Assembly: GCA_036873135.1 (NCBI GenBank)
Contig: JAPTYO010000002.1
Location: forward strand, 41,655,452 to 41,719,451
Length of the DNA stretch: 64,000 nt
Source of the DNA: Clarkia xantiana subsp. parviflora
Taxonomy: Eukaryota; Streptophyta; Magnoliopsida; Myrtales; Onagraceae
Direction of reading: 5' to 3'
Shown piece by piece: positions 11,059-22,158 of the stretch (positions within the stretch are counted from its first letter, which is position 1; every line of letters begins with the position of its first letter). Below the pieces are notes generated by a model. The model made no database searches. It saw nothing but the letters and a program-made list of their open reading frames with translations, and was not told the DNA's origin. The translations under genes and the position numbers were made by a program.

Positions 11059-11280
11059 CCCCTAAGGCTTGTACTTCTGCTCTATGCTCTTCTCTTTCCT
11101 TGGCTCTCTTCTCCTTGTCACCCTGCAAGAGGGGCAATACCAGGCACAGAGGGGGGGTGGTGCCTGATGAACCCTCTCCGATGCCTAAGTCAGTACGGTT
11201 TTAGAGAGATAAAGCTAGAGAGATGTCAGAGCAAAATTATCCAACTTGCCAAGATGATCAAATGAATAGTGGAGACGGGG

Positions 11281-11288
11281 TATTTATA
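11281..11288 (-). promoter_or_regulatory. TATA box of NatB left LTR
   Basis: The minus strand reads cctataaataccccg. The same box is found at the same place in all six NatB/C/D LTRs (also 19823, 29744, 31254, 45525 and 55037). The palindrome array lies upstream of it. Confidence 0.75.
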
Positions 11289-11485
11289 GGCAACGGTGTC
11301 ATTAAGGTGGCTTAATGACATCGTTAACCTTTAAACACAGTTAATTAACCTTTAAACACATAATTAAGACCTTAGGATACGGAGAAGGTTGGCGGAATAA
11401 ACCGAGTACGGGAGTCCGAGAATGGTGCCGGGGCCCTTGGGGGGGGAGGAAAATCCGACCCCCAAGGGTAGGGGTTGGGTGAGGC

Positions 11486-11611
11486 CACCCAACCCCTCCT
11501 AGGGGGGATAGGGTTGGCCAACCCTATCCCCCCTAGGGTAGATCGGGTCGGCTGACCCGATCTCCCCTAGGGGAGGTCGGATGTGGCCACCCAACCTCAC
11601 CTAGGTGAGTT
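11486..11611. repeat. 34-bp palindrome array, NatB left LTR (4 units)
   Basis: CTAG centres occur at 11499, 11533, 11567 and 11601, exactly 34 bp apart. Arms include GGGATAGGGTTGG/CCAACCCTATCCC (26-bp perfect palindrome) and CTCCCCTAGGGGAG. Two units fewer than the paired right LTR. Confidence 0.9.
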
Positions 11612-11763
11612 TTACTCGGCCGGACGAGCGCTTCGGCCTCGTCCGGACCGTTGGTGTTTTCGCGAAGTGTTCGGGTTGAAGTTTCGATTTACAATCATTA
11701 ACGGGCTAATAAAAATGGAACAATTCGGAAGTCAACGGGTTCAAATTGGGCGTATATCCATCA

Positions 11764-13318
11764 CATGTCCCGAGTCAACCAATGACCTAACCCTTGATTG
11801 ACTCTATTTTAGGATGGTATGACACGCGCAATTTGAAACCGGGGTTTTACCTTTCATCTGAATGCTTACTTACCCATGGATGTGTGCCTCTGACTCTGCC
11901 CCCTGCCTTATGAGATAGAGGAATTGTAAACGTCAGAATAGCACGGACACGTGTCTAAGCACGCATCCGTCTGAGGTGGGAGTAATAAATCTATCTTTGC
12001 TACGGGCGTATACTCGAAAAATACACGCTTGCGTGGGGATGCGATACGAATGCGGCTAGGCGATTCATGCTTCAATTTCATGTCGGGATTTGTCTAAGTG
12101 GAGAAAAATTTCAATTTTGGTCCGAAATTTTTCTAAGTATGGGATACTAGAAAATATGTCTATAGGATGTTAACTAGGAGTGAACATGGACATATCATGA
12201 ACATGAGGATGTGTACTAGCCTACATGCAAGTAGGAACATAAGGATGGGAGTGAGTATAGATATGCTGCGATTGTAGTCATGAATGTATGCATAAATATA
12301 TGGCGGCCATGTGCATGGATGTCTAAATGTTTGAACACATGGGAGTGTGTACGTGGGCATGCATATGAGTGCAAGCATGAACATGTGTGTATATATGGAC
12401 GGGTTGTGAGTATAAGCATGAGTGATGACATTGATGTACCTGTAGATGTTAATCATTAATATGAGCATAAGTGCAAAGGTGAGAGTATAGACCTCTCCTT
12501 TACCTGAGGGTGAGAACTCTGCCACTCAATGGGACACAACGTTCCGCCTCCCTCGTACTAGCGCGGGCATTGTCCATTAACCTCGTCCTTCGGCATGTGT
12601 AACATTTTTCCTTCATTCGTTGGAGCGTGTGTATAGTTCTTGACCTTTGGCATGTGTAACATTTTTCCTTCATTCGTTGGAGCGTGTGTATAGCTCTTGA
12701 CCTTTGCTCTGCAGTTTGTTCCCCATAAAAGTGAGGGTGAAAATGCTTACAAGCTTTCTTCTTACCGCCGCGAGCGAAGGGGTCTATTGACATGTGTTAA
12801 GGGTTGACCCTTCCTTCGGATGTGTTGGAGCGTTGCTCCATTTGGGGAAACTAAAAGTTCGCCCTCTTCCCTTGGTGTTAAGGTTGCCCCCGTAGTAGGC
12901 GGATCTCGCCCCTGCATAAGTAAGGGTCGATCTTTGCGTTGGTTGCTCGTATAGATGACTCACTTTTGGGAAGCTTTCTTCTTCAGACAGGGAGACCTTG
13001 AAGATCGTTTTCCAAGGTAGTCAGACCAAATCTGACTGTCCTGTGTCTTGGGTGTCCGCGGTGGACTCGTATGAGGCGGGGACTCGTATGACCCCTTGTA
13101 GGTTGACTTCATGGAGAAAAATATAAGGTGTAGGCAGAGCGTTCCGAATGTACCGTTGAATCGGATGAGAGGGAAGAACCCTCTAGTTCTGCTTATCAGG
13201 CCCAAAAATTTTCTAAGTCAGGGAAGGCTGCTAATGCTTCTAGTATGCTCTCATTCCATTCTCTTTTCTTTGTGATATACTTATGATTGTTCCTATGTTG
13301 CTTCTTTCTTGTTGTTAG
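11764..13318 (-). other. NatB 3' noncoding region
   Basis: The first 450 bp align with NatC 20473-20900 and NatD 46008-46450 (shared: aaccaatg.cctaacccttgattgactc). The purine tract next to the LTR is degenerate here (minus GACTCGGGACATG against GACTCGGGGGCATG in NatD). From about 12170 the sequence is a low-complexity catg-rich run with no match to NatC or NatD. No gene is seen. Confidence 0.6.
12592..12705. repeat. 57-bp tandem duplication in NatB
   Basis: Two adjacent copies of a 57-bp unit beginning ggcatgtgtaacattttt differ at about one base (agttcttg against agctcttg), so the duplication looks recent. Confidence 0.9.
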
Positions 13319-13620
13319 AGCGTTCTTCCCTGGTTACCGAATGGTTCTTGCGGTGGGCGAGAGTTCAAGTCAATCTAAATCCAAGGCGCGAAAACCTGAC
13401 TGTGAGGTCGGGCCCTCGGCTGCCAAGGAGAAGGAAACCGCGAGAGGCTCTCCTTCCAATGCCCCCTTGCTGACTCCCTCTCATGATAAGGAGGTAGTGG
13501 TTGAAGAGGCGCCCTCTTTGCTTGACAAAGGGAAACAACCTGTGGCTGGCGATGGGGTGATCATAGGTCTTGATGTCTCTTCTTTATCCTATGCCCCCCA
13601 GCCGAGGGACCGAGACTCAG
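13319..13620 (+). pseudogene. NatB antisense-gene remnant (exon-4 equivalent)
   Basis: This stretch matches exon 4 of the NatC antisense gene (23280-23549): it follows a 3' splice-like ...gttgttag, opens with a Ser-Leu-Val-Thr-like stretch, and shows SSSQSKSKARKPDCEVGPSAAKEKE against SGPSKSKPRRSDSEAGASAAKRKK in NatC, then a KEVVVEEAPSL block and a Pro-Gln-Pro-Arg end before gactcag and a GT. The Transposase_28-like domain, exon 5 and the coiled-coil exon are missing or unrecognisable around it, so the gene is dead in NatB. The downstream frame to about 13829 is filler that I cannot match to anything. Confidence 0.7.
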
Positions 13621-14139
13621 GTTCATTTCATCTTCATGTAGATTTGACGACTTTCGAAGGTGTCTTTGGCTTTCCTATGGGTTATGTTATTAACCCCTGC
13701 GTTGAAAATTTTTCTTTTGGTGATGGGTGTGATCATCGCCTTTCGTTGAGGTTCCTTTCTCTTGCCATGGCTCTGATTAAGATAGCGAATTCTTGCTTTG
13801 GAGTTTGGTGGAGACTGCTCTTGAGTTAGCCTCTACTAGTATCGTAGTTGTGATCGTTGTGGGGATCGTTTTGTTATATGTCCTCAATAGTGCTTGTCGT
13901 GATTCTTTGCTTCATGATTGATTTCGTGAGATATGGAGGTTGTCTTCATAATAAGGACGTCTCCTTCCTGGTATCACCCAGTGGGTTGAAATATAAGTGC
14001 CTACCTTTGATGAGCGTACGAAGGGTGTTGTTTTTCCTTTTTCTTGAACCTCCTCCTAAGGCTAGGCGTAGCCTTTTGATGTTCGTGGTCGGGATGGTGT
14101 CTTTACAATGCATGTCTTTGACAGATGTTTTATGATGTG

Positions 14140-14305
14140 CTGCCATGATAATCACTTCGAGGTATGTGGACATGATAGCCACTTCATGATGTGTGGGAGT
14201 GATAGCCCTTTTGTAGTGTGTGGACATGATAGCCACTTCAGGGTATGTGGACATGATAGCCACTTCAGTGTATGTGGACATGATAGCCACATCACGATGT
14301 ATGGA
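14140..14305. repeat. 27-bp minisatellite in NatB
   Basis: About six copies of a unit like tatgtggacatgatagccac, with cysteine/histidine-rich spurious frames on both strands. It is not present in NatC or NatD. Confidence 0.85.
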
Positions 14306-14938
14306 GTTGTGCTTTAGTATTCCTTTCTCATTGGAGAGCCTTCTTTGCTATATTTGCCTTTTGTTTAGGCTATGTTTGTTGGGTTAGGTCCCGATGTCTC
14401 ATCTTGTCGGATGTTGTATCCTTTATGCTCTTTAGATGTCTCCTTCATGAGTTGTGCTTGACGATGTTCAAGTCTGATACGAGCATAGGTCGCGTGAGGG
14501 CGACATGCAAGACAATAACGTTTGTCGGAGGTTGATTTGTGCGACTTGTAAGGCAATTCTCTTTTTGATGGGTCGAGTTTATTTTGAGAGCCTTGAACTT
14601 TGGATTTCATGTCTTTGCTATCCTCCTTGGTGGTGTTGGTTTCCTTTGAGATACTTCTCTGGACTTGTGCTATGGATGGTAGGATAACTCGCTACTTTTC
14701 ATGATAACCTCTTGTGCTTCTGTGTATGATCCTTTGGTCATGGACTTCTCCTTTCTATATGCTTTCCTTTCCTTATCTTTCTTTTGTGCTTTTCTTCACA
14801 TCATACCTGCTATCTCATCGAGAAAAAACATTATGTGTTCTTTATACAACTTTACTTTGAAATTACTTTTTCATGGAATCCTTCTCAGTATGGTGCGATG
14901 ATCTCTTCTGATACCCTTTAAATGGTATATATGGTACT
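14306..14938. other. NatB segment before the hairpin array
   Basis: Aligns with the region after the antisense gene in NatC (24600-25004) and NatD (49950-50277), for example a shared cctttactt-type block and cttctgataccctt. Noncoding 3' flank of the antisense gene. Confidence 0.6.
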
Positions 14939-16024
14939 GTTAGACCAAATATACGCTCTTGGTGGGCGTCGAATCTGTTCACGAGACAGGCTCTCGGAGG
15001 GCACTTAACGTTTCACAGGATAGGCTCCCGGAGGGCACAGGTTAGACCAAAGATACGCTCCTGGTGGGCGTCGAAATCTGTTCACGAGACTGGCTCTCGG
15101 AGGGCACTTAACGTTTCACAGGATAGGCTCCCGGAGGGCACAGGTTAGACCAAAGATACGCTCCTGGTGGGCGTCGAAATCTGTTCACGAGACTGGCTCT
15201 CGGAGGGCACTTAACGTTTCACAGGATAGGCTCCCGGAGGGCACAGGTTAGACCAAAGATACGCTCCTGGTGGGCGTCGAAATCTGTTCACGAGACAGGC
15301 TCTCGGAGGGCACTTAACGTTTCACAGGGCACAAGTTAGACCAAAGATACGCTCCTGGTTGGCGTCGAAACTGGTAGTTTGAAATCTACCTCAAGATACG
15401 CTCTTGGGGGCGTCGAATCTGGTAGTGTTTTTTCTACCTCAAGATACGCTCTTGGGGGCGTCGAATCTGGTAGGTTGCAAATCTACCTCAAGATACGCTC
15501 CTGGGGGCGTCGAAATTCGTAGTTTTTGGAAACCACTCTCAAGATACGCTCTTGGTGCGTCGAAGGTCGTAGTATAGAAACTACTCTCAAGATACGCTCT
15601 TGGGGGCGTCGAAGGTAGTAGTATGAACACTACTCTCAAGATACGCTCTTGGGGGCGTCGAAGGTCGTAGTATAAAAACTATTCTCAAGATACGCTCTTG
15701 GGGGCGTCGAAATTCGTAGTTTTTGGAAACCACTCTCAAGATACGCTCTTGGTGCGTCGAAGGTCGTAGTATAGAAACTACTCTCGAGATACGCTCTTGG
15801 GGGCGTCGAAGGTCGTAGTATGAACACTACTCTCAAGATACGCTCTTGGGGGCGTCGAAGGTCGTAGTATAAAAACTACTCTCAAGATACGCTCTTGGGG
15901 GCGTCGAATCTGTTCGCGGGATAGGCTCCCAGAGGGCACAGGGTTCGTAGTTTTAGAACTACTCTCAAGATACGCTCTTGGGGGCGTCGAATGTGTTCGC
16001 GGGATTGGCTCCCGGAGGGCTCAG
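14939..16024. repeat. Hairpin tandem array of NatB
   Basis: Two repeat types. First, five units of about 102 bp starting gttagaccaaagatacgctc (14939, 15041, 15144, 15247 and 15335). Then about 13 units of about 48-50 bp built from ctcaagatacgctcttggg followed by a small inverted repeat such as GTAGTATGAACACTAC. The array sits where the sense gene and the antisense gene would converge. Equivalent arrays are at 25005-25838 and 50278-51165. Confidence 0.92.
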
Positions 16025-19004
16025 AATATTATTTTACCTTGTGTTCCTTCTCGTGTAGGGTGCGTTTTTGATACGCCTTTTAGATCTTTACTTGAGTTTT
16101 CTTTCCATGATATTGCATGTTACCACGCTTTTTCTTCAATGTGGGAGATCCCCTTTCGAGGGCGATGTTTGTGTGTTTCCAACTTAGGACGAGTTCGTAT
16201 AGGGAGTTGAGGATGTTTTCCTCTTATGTGACCTCTTCTAGGAGAAGTGGTATTGCATGTTCTTGTGATCTTCTGCCTCTAATCTCTTCTTTTACACTTA
16301 GGTGGACTACCAAGCACTTATTCGTTTGGTGCCCCCCAAGTTGCTTGGTGGTCATACCGCCTTTCATATTTGGCCGTTGAAGATCCCTCGTGCATTTTCT
16401 TGGTTGGGTACCCCTTATGCTCGGGGCTCCCTTGTCTGCTTGTTTGAATGCGATGAGTGTCCCTTGTAGGATTTACTCTTTCTCATGCTTGCTTGTTTCA
16501 GTCATAGGCATGGTTTGGATAATGCCTTTGTCGGATGTATCTTTAGAGGTTGGGTGGAGAGCTTTTGCTTTGGGTGGGTGGGGGTGATTTTCATTCTCTT
16601 GATAACCAGGATGCGGCAGTGTTTGTATCCTAGGGGTGCTTGTAAATTCTTTCCCCCCTTCTTTGTGTTTTAGGTTGAAAAGCTCTCTCATAGAATGGTG
16701 TCTTGAGTTGTTAATCTCGTAGGTGTGTTTCAGACTAGTCAATCTAATCTATGCTCTTTGCTCGTGCATGGGGGGGTCTGACCGGGCTGTGATAATCTTC
16801 TTGGAGTGTTGTGGCACTTAGTGTGGTTTGCCTTTTTCTTCACGTTGGAGTATTCTTCAATGCCTTTAGGGGGTGTCGCATTGGTCATGCTCCTCCCACC
16901 TTGAATGTTGATTATAGACTTTCTTTGCATTAGGACTTGAATCTAAAAAGGGCGTTTTCCTTTAGGTTTGCAGGTGATGCTCCATGATTTTCCATGGGTT
17001 TGCCCCCGTATTGGCTATTCCTTGTTGGATAACTTCATTAGAGGCTGCATTTGTATTGCGTACGTATACGTGTTTGAGGTGTGTTGAGCTGACAAGTCCC
17101 TCCTTTTTTGTTTTGTCATAACCTTCATTCATCATGTATTCGGCGTATGGCCTTAAAGGCGGGATGTTTTTCTAGTGCCCCTTTTATCGGGGTTCTCCTC
17201 TTGATGGGATGCCAGAGTCAAATGTCTTATCATTTGCAGACAAGGTGGTTGATCGAGATGTGCGTCTAGTGTGAGGGTCCTTGAAACCTTACTCCCCAAG
17301 CTTTTGAGCTCTTCTTTGGTTGGTCTTGTAGAACTATTATCCTGCCCTAAGGCTCTTGATAGGAGATGTATCTCCTTTTTCATACTCTAGTTGTTGCACT
17401 ATCTCTTTTGCTAATCTTGCATCTTTAGAGTTTCTCTCTTGGTGCATGACTTCAATGACAGGATTTTCTGCCGATGTTTATTCTATTAGGACTTGTATCC
17501 TTGGTTGCCTTCCTTTCTTGTGAAATGGCGAAGGAGTGTTTGTGAACACTCCAATGTGTCGTACTTGGTAGAGGTATGCGCCTAATCTTTATGGCGCTAT
17601 CTTGAATCTTCGCGTACCTATCTTTGATGAATCCTGTTATTCATTGCATATATAATACGGAGTCCAAGGATCTCCGGGTTAGGATCATATTTTGAGAACA
17701 GAGACATAGTCGTCTATTAGATAGCCTCTTTATCTACGGAGTTTATTTTTGCAAGGATAAATGCAAGGATACTTGTAAGGATACTTTTAAGGATACTTGT
17801 AAGGATATGTGTTCCATCCTTATTCCTGGTTCATTTGCAGTGCCGTGTCCCTAATGGGTGTGTCGATGTTCTGACCACCTTTACTAGTAGGGGTCCTTTG
17901 GTATTAAGCATGCCTGACTCTTCTCTAGTATCATCAATGGTTGGCCATGGGGGATGTCTGACGGACTCCCTTCGTGCACTATGGTTCTCTTCATGTCAAA
18001 GTTGGTGATTCCCTCTCTTATGACTAATATATCATTGTGTGGAAATACTATGTTTTCCATATCCCTTTTTAAAAGCTTGATGATGGTGTCGCCATTCTTC
18101 TTTTGCTAGGCTTGGTGTCCTTGAGAGTTTTCGATGGAAGTGTATTCCATTACCTGGGATGAGCTTACTAGGTGTAGTTGTATCTCCTGGCTATTTTGTG
18201 AAATCATAAATATCCGCTGGAGGTGTTTGCCTCTGATGGTGGGCGTTGCCCATGTGATATGGTTTCCTCCATTTTTGGAGGGGTGAGTTCGCGACTACCC
18301 CCTCTTATTCTAACGGGCGTTTGTGGGGAGGGCATGTTGTGATTGGTGCCCCCTTGCATACCAATGCCAGATGGGATCCTTTGACGGACTTGGCCCTAGG
18401 ATGTTTAGTGGAAGGTTATAGTAGGGGTAATCCTTTGTGACCTTCATGGTAGTTCCTCTATAGGATGTTGGGAGTGCTCAACTTATTTTGTAAGTGAGCT
18501 TTCCATCTTGTGATCTTTCCCGGAAATTTGACCTTATAGGTGTTTTTTGGGATTGAGGAATCTGTTGCTTGTGCATCTCTTGATTGGCGACGGCCTTTTA
18601 CGGATTCTTCTAGTGGTCCACCTGTGTATATATATACCACGGAGCCCGAAGGCGTCCGGTATGGTCTTTCTTGGAAAACATGTTGATATCAAGTATCAAA
18701 ATATACCCCTTCTTAGGGAGTTGACTTGTTATGCAGTTAAATTAAATAAGAGGATATGGGAAGGATATGAGTGTGGGGTGTTGATACCCCTTGCTTCCTT
18801 GGTAATGTAGCTGTCTTCCTCCAGTAGTCTGTGTGTATTCCTTCCACTTGAGGAATATAAGGTCGCATCCTTGCAAGGCGGACTAGGTGGAGGTGTATCC
18901 TTCATGTATGCTATGTGTGATCTCACTTCACTATGTCTCTCCATGAGACTTCCCGTTGTAGTAGCTATGTACTAACATGGTGTGGTACTCTATGAGTCCC
19001 CTGT
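16025..19004 (-). other. Unrecognised 3-kb interior of NatB
   Basis: In NatC and NatD this place holds the Gag core, protease and second Gag domain, but no such frame or motif is visible here on either strand. A short array of ggatacttgtaa-type repeats lies at about 17755-17810. The sequence is T-rich on the plus strand and full of stops. It is either heavily decayed coding DNA or foreign filler; with one copy I cannot tell which. Confidence 0.5.
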
Positions 19005-19505
19005 TCAAATTCTTGTCTTTTCGACTGCTCCCCTATCCTTGGGGGATGTGTACCAAGGGTTGTAATGCATGAGGGGTTTGGACCTGTCGTGCTGTATCAT
19101 GGGTAGGTGGTTGCCTTGTTGTGTTGTTGGGACTATGTCCCTCCCTTTGAGCTTTCCTTGGTATGTCCCTGTTATCCTGTTGTGTCTGTTGCTGCCTTGG
19201 AGGCACAGATTGCTGCCTTCCCCCTGGGTGTGGCCTTTGGTTGTCTCTCCTTTGTTCTCCTCGCTGCCCTGTTCGAGGGTGCGAGTGGCGTTCTTCCGTT
19301 GGGATTTACTCCTCTTCATGAGCTTCTTCTCCTTCCTGTCGGTGTTGCCTTTCCTGCCTATTCCTTAGGGTCTCTCTGTAAGCTAGTAGCTCGTCCGAGG
19401 CGCTCATCAGCCCTGGAGTCATTGTATGTGCTCCCTGTGTGTATGCCGGCCTTGTGTTGGTTGTGTGGGCACGATTGTCGTTCCTTTGAGTCAATATTCC
19501 ATATG
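19005..19505 (-). pseudogene. gag: NatB Gag N-terminal region, second part
   Basis: Minus-strand frames here match the Pro/Gln-rich N-terminal part of NatC Gag: NRAHTTNTRPAYTQG against NRAHTAYARPAYTQG, followed by a Gln/Arg/Glu-rich stretch. Several frameshifts break it. The Gag core that should follow is absent. It continues the fragment at 30399-30704, from which NatC now separates it. Confidence 0.75.
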
Positions 19506-19822
19506 GATACTGTTAAGTTATGAGGTCTCGGTCAACGGAGTGTCGGCTTTGATCTCACTTCCTACGGGGGATGTGTGTGATCCGGTCTTCTCAAGTCGTT
19601 TTTCCTTCGCCTATGTCCTTCTTCCTTCGGTTCCTTCTCTTTTTCTCTCCCTTTGCCCTGCAAAAGGGGCAGTACCAGACACGGAGGAGGGGGGGGTGGT
19701 GCCTGGTGAACCCTCTCCGATGCCTAAGTCAGAACTATATTTCTAGAGAGATAAAGCTAGAGAGAAGTCAGAGCTAAAATATCCAATTAGCCAAGATGCC
19801 CAAATGAGTTGTGAAGGTGGGG

Positions 19823-19830
19823 TATTTATA
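19823..19830 (-). promoter_or_regulatory. TATA box of NatC left LTR
   Basis: Minus strand TATAAATA, about 200 bp downstream of the palindrome array. Same position in the right LTR (29744-29751). Confidence 0.75.
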
Positions 19831-20032
19831 GGCAACGGTGTCATTAAGGTGGCTTAATGACATCGTTAACCTCTAAACACAATTAATTAACCTTTAAGTA
19901 TATAATTAAGACCTTAGGATTCGGAGGAGGTAGGCAGACTGGACTGAGCATGGGCGTCTGAGAGGGGTGTCGGGACCCTTGGGGGGGAGGAATCCGACCC
20001 CCAAGGGTAGGGGTTGGGTGAGGGCACCCAAC

Positions 20033-20318
20033 CCCTCCTAGGGAGGGTGGGGTTGGCCAACCCCATCCCTCCTAGGAGGGATCGGGTCAGCCGACCCGAT
20101 CTCTCCTAGGAGAGATCGGGTTGGCCAACCCGATCTCTCCTAGGAGAGATCGGGTTGGCCGACCCGATCTCTCCTAGGAGAGATCGGGTCGGCTGACCCG
20201 ATCTCTCCTAGGAGAGATCGGGTTGGTCCACCCGATCTCCCCTAGGGGAGATCGGGTTGGCTGACCCGATCTCCCCTAGGGGAGGTCGGGTGTGGCCACC
20301 CAACCTCACCTAGGTGAG
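20033..20318. repeat. 34-bp palindrome array, NatC left LTR (9 units)
   Basis: CTAG-centred palindromes begin at 20033 (imperfect), 20067, 20101, 20135, 20169, 20203, 20237, 20271 and 20305, an exact 34-bp period. A unit is a 14-bp palindrome plus a 20-bp dyad such as ATCGGGTTGGCCAACCCGAT (20115-20134). Arm variants stay symmetric: CTCTCCTAGGAGAG, CTCCCCTAGGGGAG, CTCACCTAGGTGAG and CCCTCCTAGGAGGG. The right LTR has the same array at 29954-30239. Confidence 0.95.
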
Positions 20319-20472
20319 TCCTTCGTTGTCGGACGGGCGCTTCGGCCCCGTCCGAGCCGTTGGTGTTCTCGCGAAGTGTCCGGGTTGAAGTTTCGATTTG
20401 CAATCATAAATGGGACGATAAAAATACAACGGTTCGGGAGTCAACGGGTTCAAATTGGGCGTATATCCATCA

Positions 20473-21023
20473 CATGCCCCCCGAGTCAACCAATGGCCTA
20501 ACCCTTGATTGACTCTATTTTAGGATGGTATGACACGCGCAATTTGAAACCGGGATTTTACCTTCTTTGTATGAATGCCTGCTTACCCTTAGATGCGCGC
20601 CTCTGACCCTGCCCCCCTGTCTACTGAGATAGAGGAATTGTAAACGTCAGAGTAGCACGGACGTGTGCCTAGACACACGTCCGTCTGAGGTGGGAGTGAT
20701 AAACTTATCCCTGCTACAAGTGTATACTCAAAAAATACAAACTTGCACCGGGATGTGATACGAATGCAACTAAGTAATCTACCCTTCCAATTCATACCGG
20801 AATTTCATCTAAGTGAGGAAAAATTAATTTTGGCCCAAAAATTTTCCTAAGTATGAAATGCTCAAAAATAAAACTAACTTGATAATTCTCTAAGTATGGG
20901 AATATAGTTTAGCTATAGGTGAAAGGGATAAAAAAGATGATCTTTTCTTGGCCCTTAGATTTTACTTAAGGCTATATGGATGGTGGTGATTAAAACCCCT
21001 AAAAAACCCTATCACCCTTTTAA
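20473..21023 (-). other. NatC 3' noncoding region and purine tract
   Basis: Next to the LTR the minus strand reads GACTCGGGGGGCATG, a G-rich purine tract of the Tat type. The rest aligns with NatD 46008-46540 and NatB 11764-12160. No coding frame. Confidence 0.75.
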
Positions 21024-22158
21024 CATAAAAGAGGAGAGTTAGAGAAATACCTCCAATAGCCACCATAGCCACCATAGCTATCATCTTTCTTTTTCCACTT
21101 ACCCTTGGAGAGCAAGGCAAGGTTGGAGAGCACCCCCAAGGTTAGAACCGGCCGGAATTTCCACCACAAGATAGAAATCCGACCAGCCATTCCGGTGAAA
21201 AGAGGCCAGCATTGCAGTCGAAGGCTTCCGGTGGATCAGCCTTTTCCGGCGGCGACTCGATTTCCGGCGACTGGTGGACGGCGACGCAGAGGCGGGACGG
21301 ACCAGCAGGCCAAGGCGACGTCGAAGCTGCTGCTGGTGGAGGTGGAGCCTAGCTCGACATCGGCGGTCGACTGAGGGCGGCGACCAGGCGAGCAGCGGCG
21401 CTGGGAGGCTTCGGCGGTGGGCTTTCCTCCGGCGACGGCAGCTCTATCCTCGGCCAAAATAATCGACGGCGGGACTGGGAGCTCCGGCAATATTTGGAGC
21501 CAACTTCGGCGACGGGGGAACGGCCGGGAACGACTCCGGCGACGGCGGGATTAGAACTCCGGCGAGGGGCTGATTTCAATCGGCTTCGAAATTCGAATTC
21601 CGGACCCGTTTACCACATCGGGTCGGGTTTTCCAAAGGTTCGCTCTTTTCTTTTTCGTTGCCGTACCAAATGTCGATTTTTGAATCGTTGATATTTGATT
21701 GCCGATGTTTGATTGCCGATGTTTGATTGCCGAAATTTGATTAAATGTGGGATTGCCGTAGATAGCCGTTGGTAATTGTGGATTTTGGGGAAAAATGTTT
21801 GCCGGTCGTCCGGATATGGTTTCTTGTCCGATTGGGTTATCCCGGTCTCGAATTTGATGTCGTGCCGCCGTTGGTGTGTTAATCTTTGTTGGAGGGTATA
21901 ATGGTAATTTTTTCCAAAACCCGACCTTAGGCTTGGATAAAATTGTTTGACTTGGTCGTTGTAGCGTTCTTGACTTGTGCTGACTATCTTTGCCGGGTAT
22001 CTTTGGATCTTTGGTTGTTGTCGTTGATCGGGTGTCAGAGTCTCTCCGGTTCTTCGGAAATTTCTCTTATCTTGATATCCGTCGTGTCGTGGCAGGTACT
22101 ATACTCTTGGTGGTGTCCACGTACGCAAACCCTTCAGAGACGCCGTATTCTCCGAAGG
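21024..22158 (+). promoter_or_regulatory. Promoter and leader of the NatC antisense gene
   Basis: Aligns with NatD 46541-47501. A TATA-like acataaaag lies at about 21023-21031 (NatD has a clear atatatagg at the same place). A GC-rich transcript-leader-like stretch (about 21110-21610, full of ccggcgac) follows, then a T-rich stretch between a possible donor (ccaaag/gttcgc, about 21638) and a possible acceptor (tcgtggcag, 22096), read as a leader intron. The leader intron is inference from base composition and splice-like ends. Confidence 0.5.

Larger units (their letters stand above)
10811..11763 (-). repeat. NatB 3' LTR (left)
   Basis: TG...CA ends (plus strand tgttaggttataaag ... tatatccatca). 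On the minus strand the order is U3 with four 34-bp palindrome units, TATA box, R, then U5 containing a 24-bp polypurine tandem repeat. Paired with 30756-31805. Confidence 0.9.
19511..20472 (-). repeat. NatC 3' LTR (left)
   Basis: 962 bp with TG...CA ends. Minus-strand order: U3 with nine 34-bp palindrome units, TATA box (19823-19830), R, U5. Paired with 29433-30393. Confidence 0.95.

Noticed and set aside
10865..11137. Lys/Glu-rich repeat protein GGQKERRK
   Set aside because: A translation of the 24-bp U5 repeat, changing length with the repeat number in each LTR.
15439..15836. Small repeated peptides (TPPRAYLES type) on the minus strand of the arrays
   Set aside because: They are short frames that shift from unit to unit, lie downstream of the sense-gene stop and have no start context; by-products of the repeat.
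14939..16024. CRISPR-like array
   Set aside because: The repeats are tandem, with no unique spacers between identical repeats; the setting is a plant retrotransposon.
20033..20318. 34-bp units as site-specific recombination sites (loxP/FRT size)
   Set aside because: Only the length matches. No recombinase is encoded, the dyads have no spacer core, and copies are in tandem arrays.
21105..21691. Protein-coding gene in the GC-rich block of NatC (and 46600-46990 in NatD)
   Set aside because: Overlapping frames on both strands from a ccggcgac-rich leader; no frame is conserved between NatC and NatD. Treated as leader of the antisense gene.
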